A stretch of 64,000 bases of DNA from Flavobacteriaceae bacterium (GTDB lineage Bacteria > Bacteroidota > Bacteroidia > Flavobacteriales > Flavobacteriaceae), in assembly GCA_009886625.1 (NCBI GenBank), contig QXZA01000024.1:62001-126000 (forward strand), in the 5' to 3' direction. How positions within the stretch are numbered: the first letter of the stretch is position 1; each line of letters opens with the position of its first letter. This document shows, in pieces, positions 59,357 to 64,000 of the stretch. A model generated the notes under the pieces. That model was not told the origin of the DNA. It saw only the letters and a list, made by a program, of their open reading frames with translations, and searched no databases. The translations under genes were made by a program, and so were the position numbers.

Positions 59357-62300
59357 TTGGGGGATTTAAAGAATTTACTAACTGTAATTATTATAATATG
59401 TTCGCTCCCTCTAAGCGCGCAAGAAATAATACTAAATTCAGATTTTAAAAATACACAGATTCGTTCTCAGCGAGTCGAATTGGCTGTAGCAATAAACCCA
59501 AGTGAAAGCTTTGCTGGAGACTTAAAGATTTCTTTTGGAACAAGTACGACTTCTTTAACCACTCATTTGGTAGCTTCGATCTCAGACCAAGATAATTTTA
59601 CTTCTTACGAAAACAATACAAGAACTTTTATTTTCGACCAAGAAAATTTAACAGCAAACACAAGGTATTATTACAAGTGGTCACTTGAAACAACAACTGC
59701 TGGGACTATTGAAGAAGAAATTAAGAATATTACAACTCCAAGTGGTTTTGCAGTACTCCCCTATCAAAATTTTGAAATTCCAGAGGTAGGCTTGATTCCA
59801 GGAGATACGATAGGATACATCAAATATGAGGACACAGACGGTACTTGGACCAAAGTGCAAACCTATTACAAAACTACTTTAGGTCTTAAAGAAAACGGTA
59901 GTCTTTGGGCATGGGGAAGAAATTCAAGAAAGTTAGTAGTTAATCCAGCAAGTGAATCTGAGGTTGTATACGAGCCCATTCAAGTCATGACTCCTCCCAG
60001 TCCAGAACAGATTGATGCGGATAATGATGGATTTTTGAATATTGATGAAGAATTAAACAACCAGTCTGATCCTAATGATCCTCTAAGCCAGCCATTAGAT
60101 AGTGATGGAGATAGATTTTCAGATGCTCTCGAAATACTTTTGGGAAATAATCCATATGATGGTTATGTGACACAGGAAGAAGACATTAGAATAAATAAAT
60201 TCTTTGTCGAAGAATTATTTGATTCCGCAAATCAAATTTTATTTCATGATTTTGCAGTCTCAAGAACCGCAGTTCTTGCAATTGATAAAACTTCAAGGCA
60301 TCTATACTACTGGGGGGATGGCAATGGAAATATAAATCTTAACTCTCGGGTTTATGATGATCACATTCAAAACAGTCAACACCTTATCGACGAACCCGAC
60401 TCAAATGTACTTCCGTTAAATTATTCACTGGCTGACTTACTGTCAGGAAATACAATTATAAGTAACTTTCCTGAGGTAATTGATACTTTATTGAGGTGGG
60501 ATAAAGTGGCGATATCGAATAATTTTGTAAACCCTAAAATACCTAATATTAACAATCTTGGTGAAGTATACGATACTACAGCTGCTGGGATTACAGAAGA
60601 TGGAGAATTGTATATCTGGGGTGTTATTGATGGGCTGATGTTACCAAATTATTTGAATGTAAGTAATGGGATGACCTGGAAAGATGTTAGGGTAGGTGAT
60701 GCTATTATTGCATTGGCCGACAATGGGACAATCCATGAGATAGGAATGAATATCCCAACTTCTGCGAATGCATCTAACAAGGATAGGGACAATGATGGTG
60801 TTGCAGATATCGATGATGCTTTTGAATGGGACCCAGCCTTTCAATATGATAATGATGATGACGGGTTTCCAAACAAAATAGAGGATCAAGTAGGTACTGA
60901 TAAAAATAATCCTGATACTGATGGTGACGGTGTTATGGATGCGGAAGACCAACTTCCTTTAGATAGTAATTATTCTAAGGACTCTGATTTTGATGGATTA
61001 CCTGATGAACTAGATCCTAATGATGATAATTGGGATAGTGACGGTGATGGCGTGCCAGATGGGGAAGATGCTGATCCCTCTGATAGTTCCAAAAGATGGG
61101 ATTGCGATAAGGATGGTATAAGTGATGAAGAGGAATGGCAGAGAAATGCAGACCCTTGTATCTTAGATACAGATGGTGACGGTGTTGATGACAAAGATGA
61201 TAAATACCCTAGAACGTGGTATTACCAGTATGATAGTGATGACGACGGTCTGCCAGATGCGTTAGAAACCATAAATGGGACAGATCCAAATAATTCTGAT
61301 AGTGACGGTGATGGATATTTAGATGCTATTGCGGCTTCTAAATTCGATATTTTTAGACAAGCCGCCAATAATTTAGATTGCTCCGAGGGCTGGGAACGTT
61401 GTGATCAATGGCTTTATTTTTGGAGATTTTGGGACATTAAATATGATTGTGACGGAAATGGATGGATTTCTTGGGAAGAATGGGAAGGAATAAGTGACGC
61501 GTGTCAGAACCTTCAACCTAGAGATGAATTTCCAAATAATGCTTTATACACAGCAGATACAGATCGGGATGGGGATCCTGATGAAATTGATGAAGACGAC
61601 GATAATGATGGGTTTAAAGATGTTGTCGAGCTTAATTCCAGTGTAAATACTGACCCTAAAGACTGGCAAAGTCAGCCTGAAGATAATGATGGCGATCGCA
61701 TGGCTGATGTTATCGAAGTTTCTTTAGGTTTAGATCCATTTAACTGGGATACCGATGGAGATGGAGCTGCTGACGGTTGGGATGCATGGCCACTAGACGC
61801 TACAATTTCGTGGGATGATGACAAGGATAGGCTTGAAAATTGGATAGAAGAAAATAGATTAGGCACTGATCCACAAAAAGCTGATACAGATGAAGATGGA
61901 GTGAATGATAATGAGGATTTATTCCCATTAGACCCTAATCAATCCTTTGATAGTGATGGTGATGGTCTGTCTGACAGCTATGAAACCTCCCAGGGAATGG
62001 ATCCAAATTCAAAAGATTCTGATGGGGATGGATATTATGATGCTCCTTGTGACCGAACCAAAGAAATATTTTATACCGATCCTGAAAGTGGCTATTCTTG
62101 GTGGACCGATAACTGGAGAGAATGTGATGGATATTGGGCTCAGAACCCCGATAATAATAATAATTGGCAATTTTATCCCAGTTCTTGGATAGAAGATGTG
62201 TTTCCATCAGATGATACTGAGTGGGCAGATAGTGATTCTGATGGAACAGGGGATAATACAGATCAAGATGATGATAATGATGGAACAATAGATTCTGAGG

Positions 62301-64000
62301 ATGAATTTCCTAATGATTCCAGCGAACAAAAAAATACAGATAAACCTACTATTGCAAATGGATATCTAACGGACTCTAATAATAATGGAATCTTCGGAGA
62401 AGACTATAATAACGATGGGTGGGTAGAGGAAACCACTGGAGACAGAAGAAGGTTTGATTTTGTTGGGGATAATACAGATCTTGATGATGATGGAGATTTA
62501 TTTTTAGATGTTGATGAAATTGCAAGTGGAACAGATCCTTTAGATCCAGATGATTACCCAGGATCAGGATACAGAGATCAAGATGGCGATGGAGTTTCAG
62601 ACATATACGAAATTAATAATAACTCAGATCCAAAAAATTGGGATACAGATGGAGATGGAATCAGTGATGGTTGGAAATATCCTTGTTGGGATTCATCAGA
62701 TAATGCTTATTGGAAACTGTTTCTTGAAATTCCAAGCTTAAGTGCAAGCACAAAAATTGGTGATCAGTATTATATTCAACTCGAAGGGCATAATCAAGAT
62801 TATAATGATAGACTAATTGTAAATTTTGATGGACAAACTTCAAAAACCGGAGCAGAATTATTAGCGTATTTTACAAATGAATTAAATAACATAGGTCAAG
62901 TCCTTTACAATGGTGGAAGTGTTGAATCGTTTAGTGCTCAAGTATCGGGCACAAAAATTATCATAACAGGTAATGATGACAGTATAAATTTTCATTCGGT
63001 GTTCTTTAACACTTTAATAGGAGAGAATAATAAATTAATTCTTTCTAGTCATAATCACCATCAACAACAATGGAAATCAGAAGTCTATAAACAAAGAAAT
63101 ATTTCCTTAAATCAAGGTTGTTCTAATTACTTTAGATTTGGTGCAAATAAAACACAATCTCATAATGACCCTGAATTTAAATTTTTAATTGATGCTTTTC
63201 CCAATAATCCTAACGAATTTTGGGATACAGATGGTGATGGTGTAGGAGATAATTCAGATACAGACATTGATGGTGATGGTTTGAGTAACGAGAATGATCC
63301 ATTACCTTACAACTCTACTCAATCAATTGATACTGACGGTGATGGATATTTGGATAATATTGATCAAGATGATGATGGAGACGGCTGGTTAGATGTAGAT
63401 GAAATCTATAATTCAACTGACCCTCTCAACAATTCATCAATACCCGATTCTGACTCAGATAATGATGGAATTAGCGACGCATATGAAAATTCAATCGGTT
63501 CAGATCCAAATGATTGGGATTCAGACAGTGATGGAATAAGTGATGGTTGGAAAATGCCACACAGCAATAGTGAAAATCATAAAATATATATTGATATACC
63601 TAGTGCTTCTTCAATCATCAATCCAGACACTTACTACATACTATTGGAGGGTTATAATCAAGATCATAATGATTGGAAAAAAATTACTTACGAGGTAAGT
63701 ACCACGATTACAGGAGCTGAATTTTTGAATTATTTTGCAGCGGAATTAAATGAACTTGGATACATTCTTCATGATGGTGGAATTCAAGAAACTTTCCTGG
63801 CATCAGTTGAAAACAAAAGGCTTATCATTGAGCTTCAAGATGATACAAGGAATTTTTATTTCAGTGCATTTAACATTGTTATTGATAATAATATTAGCTA
63901 TTTATTGAAACATGACCATGAATCTCACTCATGGAAATCAAATATTTATAAAACTAGGAGTACAAACAATAGTTGTTGTAATTATTATAAGTTTAACGGC
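59357..64000 (+). CDS. Giant secreted TSP3-repeat protein with RCC1-like motifs (3' end outside the window)
   Basis: One frame stays open from an in-frame TAA at 59339-59341 to the right edge, at least 1548 residues. The start is taken as TTG 59357, giving a signal peptide NLLTVIIIICSLPLSAQ; no ATG is in frame. Parts in order: an N-terminal beta domain (about 25-160); RCC1-like motifs (ENGSLWAWGRN near 177, LYYWGDGNGN near 316, EDGELYIWGV near 413, ADNGTIHEIG near 452); long arrays of TSP3 calcium repeats (DxDxDGxxDxxD, about 475-1115) with one canonical EF-hand loop DCDGNGWISWEE near 698; then two copies of an unrecognised domain (from about 1117 and 1405) separated by more TSP3 repeats. Probably exported to the cell surface; a C-terminal sorting signal would lie beyond the window. 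Confidence 0.85.
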   Translation, partial: MGDLKNLLTVIIIICSLPLSAQEIILNSDFKNTQIRSQRVELAVAINPSESFAGDLKISFGTSTTSLTTHLVASISDQDNFTSYENNTRTFIFDQENLTANTRYYYKWSLETTTAGTIEEEIKNITTPSGFAVLPYQNFEIPEVGLIPGDTIGYIKYEDTDGTWTKVQTYYKTTLGLKENGSLWAWGRNSRKLVVNPASESEVVYEPIQVMTPPSPEQIDADNDGFLNIDEELNNQSDPNDPLSQPLDSDGDRFSDALEILLGNNPYDGYVTQEEDIRINKFFVEELFDSANQILFHDFAVSRTAVLAIDKTSRHLYYWGDGNGNINLNSRVYDDHIQNSQHLIDEPDSNVLPLNYSLADLLSGNTIISNFPEVIDTLLRWDKVAISNNFVNPKIPNINNLGEVYDTTAAGITEDGELYIWGVIDGLMLPNYLNVSNGMTWKDVRVGDAIIALADNGTIHEIGMNIPTSANASNKDRDNDGVADIDDAFEWDPAFQYDNDDDGFPNKIEDQVGTDKNNPDTDGDGVMDAEDQLPLDSNYSKDSDFDGLPDELDPNDDNWDSDGDGVPDGEDADPSDSSKRWDCDKDGISDEEEWQRNADPCILDTDGDGVDDKDDKYPRTWYYQYDSDDDGLPDALETINGTDPNNSDSDGDGYLDAIAASKFDIFRQAANNLDCSEGWERCDQWLYFWRFWDIKYDCDGNGWISWEEWEGISDACQNLQPRDEFPNNALYTADTDRDGDPDEIDEDDDNDGFKDVVELNSSVNTDPKDWQSQPEDNDGDRMADVIEVSLGLDPFNWDTDGDGAADGWDAWPLDATISWDDDKDRLENWIEENRLGTDPQKADTDEDGVNDNEDLFPLDPNQSFDSDGDGLSDSYETSQGMDPNSKDSDGDGYYDAPCDRTKEIFYTDPESGYSWWTDNWRECDGYWAQNPDNNNNWQFYPSSWIEDVFPSDDTEWADSDSDGTGDNTDQDDDNDGTIDSEDEFPNDSSEQKNTDKPTIANGYLTDSNNNGIFGEDYNNDGWVEETTGDRRRFDFVGDNTDLDDDGDLFLDVDEIASGTDPLDPDDYPGSGYRDQDGDGVSDIYEINNNSDPKNWDTDGDGISDGWKYPCWDSSDNAYWKLFLEIPSLSASTKIGDQYYIQLEGHNQDYNDRLIVNFDGQTSKTGAELLAYFTNELNNIGQVLYNGGSVESFSAQVSGTKIIITGNDDSINFHSVFFNTLIGENNKLILSSHNHHQQQWKSEVYKQRNISLNQGCSNYFRFGANKTQSHNDPEFKFLIDAFPNNPNEFWDTDGDGVGDNSDTDIDGDGLSNENDPLPYNSTQSIDTDGDGYLDNIDQDDDGDGWLDVDEIYNSTDPLNNSSIPDSDSDNDGISDAYENSIGSDPNDWDSDSDGISDGWKMPHSNSENHKIYIDIPSASSIINPDTYYILLEGYNQDHNDWKKITYEVSTTITGAEFLNYFAAELNELGYILHDGGIQETFLASVENKRLIIELQDDTRNFYFSAFNIVIDNNISYLLKHDHESHSWKSNIYKTRSTNNSCCNYYKFNG
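62707..63170 (+). repeat. Unrecognised domain, copy A, within the giant gene
   Basis: Coding segment for about 150 residues starting WKLFLEIPSLSAS. Shared blocks with copy B: YYIQLEGHNQDYND, TGAELLAYFTNELNNIG, NGGSVESFSAQV, KIIITGNDD, and a final WKSEVYKQRN then CSNYFRF. It directly follows DGDGISDGWK. Confidence 0.8.
63568..64000 (+). repeat. Unrecognised domain, copy B, within the giant gene (cut by window edge)
   Basis: Second copy, starting HKIYIDIPSASS. Shared blocks: YYILLEGYNQDHND, TGAEFLNYFAAELNELG, HDGGIQETFLASV, RLIIELQDD, WKSNIYKTRS then CCNYYKF. It directly follows DSDGISDGWK, as in copy A. Confidence 0.8.

Noticed and set aside
60641-62843. Several short ORFs on both strands (Ser-, His- or Ile-rich)
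   Set aside because: They are shadows of the TSP3-repeat gene, whose long frame is continuous through them.
60000-64000. Tandem DNA repeats or a CRISPR-like array in the right end
   Set aside because: Repeats such as GATAGTGATGGAGATGG are irregular in spacing and sequence and correspond to TSP3 codons in an open frame.

Overview
The window is A+T-rich, gene-dense DNA from a member of the Bacteroidota, almost certainly a marine-type flavobacterium (class Flavobacteriia). The evidence is the complete BatI aerotolerance operon (moxR, DUF58, batA to batE), the order rnc, IPExxxVDY protein, pyk, a DnaE fused to an N-terminal proofreading exonuclease, a CruF/CrtD/CrtA-type carotenoid cluster, TSP3-repeat surface proteins, near absence of Shine-Dalgarno sequences, and promoters that match the Bacteroidetes -7 consensus TAnnTTTG.

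Layout. 1-5.0 kb: the end of a Cys/Met-metabolism PLP enzyme, then lpxH, hflX, a lipoprotein esterase, and a reverse-strand SDR / aldo-keto reductase pair. 5.2-14.1 kb: the Bat operon, eight tightly packed genes combining a MoxR ATPase, three VWA-type proteins, two TPR proteins, BatD and one two-TM protein. 14.1-29.4 kb: housekeeping genes (cvpA, pheS, gpsA, an asparaginase-type lipoprotein, dinB, pyk, rnc, fabF, acpP, purN, rnhA, a PfkB kinase, purF, sodA). 29.5-36.7 kb: an AddA-like helicase and an AddB-like nuclease separated by a broken OmpA-family gene. 36.8-43.9 kb: carotenoid genes (crtI; then crtA-type hydroxylase, crtD, cruF) with an EF-hand membrane protein, a ThuA-domain protein and a potassium channel between or beside them. 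43.9-58.7 kb: small unknown genes, a CBS protein, an HDAC-family enzyme, metG, a frameshifted yraN, an ACT-like protein, mfd, dnaE and trxA. 58.7-64 kb: tRNA-Asp, a gene-poor strip, then a very large secreted calcium-binding protein gene that runs off the right edge.

How the genes work together. The Bat operon probably acts as one envelope-associated MoxR/VWA machine. The carotenoid genes fit the acyclic end of a myxol- or saproxanthin-type pigment: CrtI desaturates phytoene, CruF hydrates C1', CrtD makes the 3',4' double bond, and the CrtA-type enzyme oxidises C2'. crtB, crtY and crtZ are not in the window. AddA/AddB-like proteins, Mfd, DinB and DnaE provide repair and replication.

Most notable signals: (1) the 3'-truncated giant gene from 59357, mixing RCC1-like motifs, about 15-20 TSP3-type calcium repeats, an EF-hand loop and two copies of a domain of about 140 residues that I do not recognise; (2) a duplicated 77-bp intergenic element whose terminator stems differ but stay paired; (3) an operator-like palindrome and a long 12-bp hairpin in the leader of the carotenoid operon; (4) -7 boxes only 3 to 7 nt before the ATG, suggesting leaderless mRNAs; (5) 4-nt shared-stop overlaps between convergent genes; (6) three damaged 5' or internal reading frames (OmpA, yraN, mfd), for which sequencing error must be considered. 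I saw no CRISPR array, insertion sequence, rRNA or recognisable defence system.
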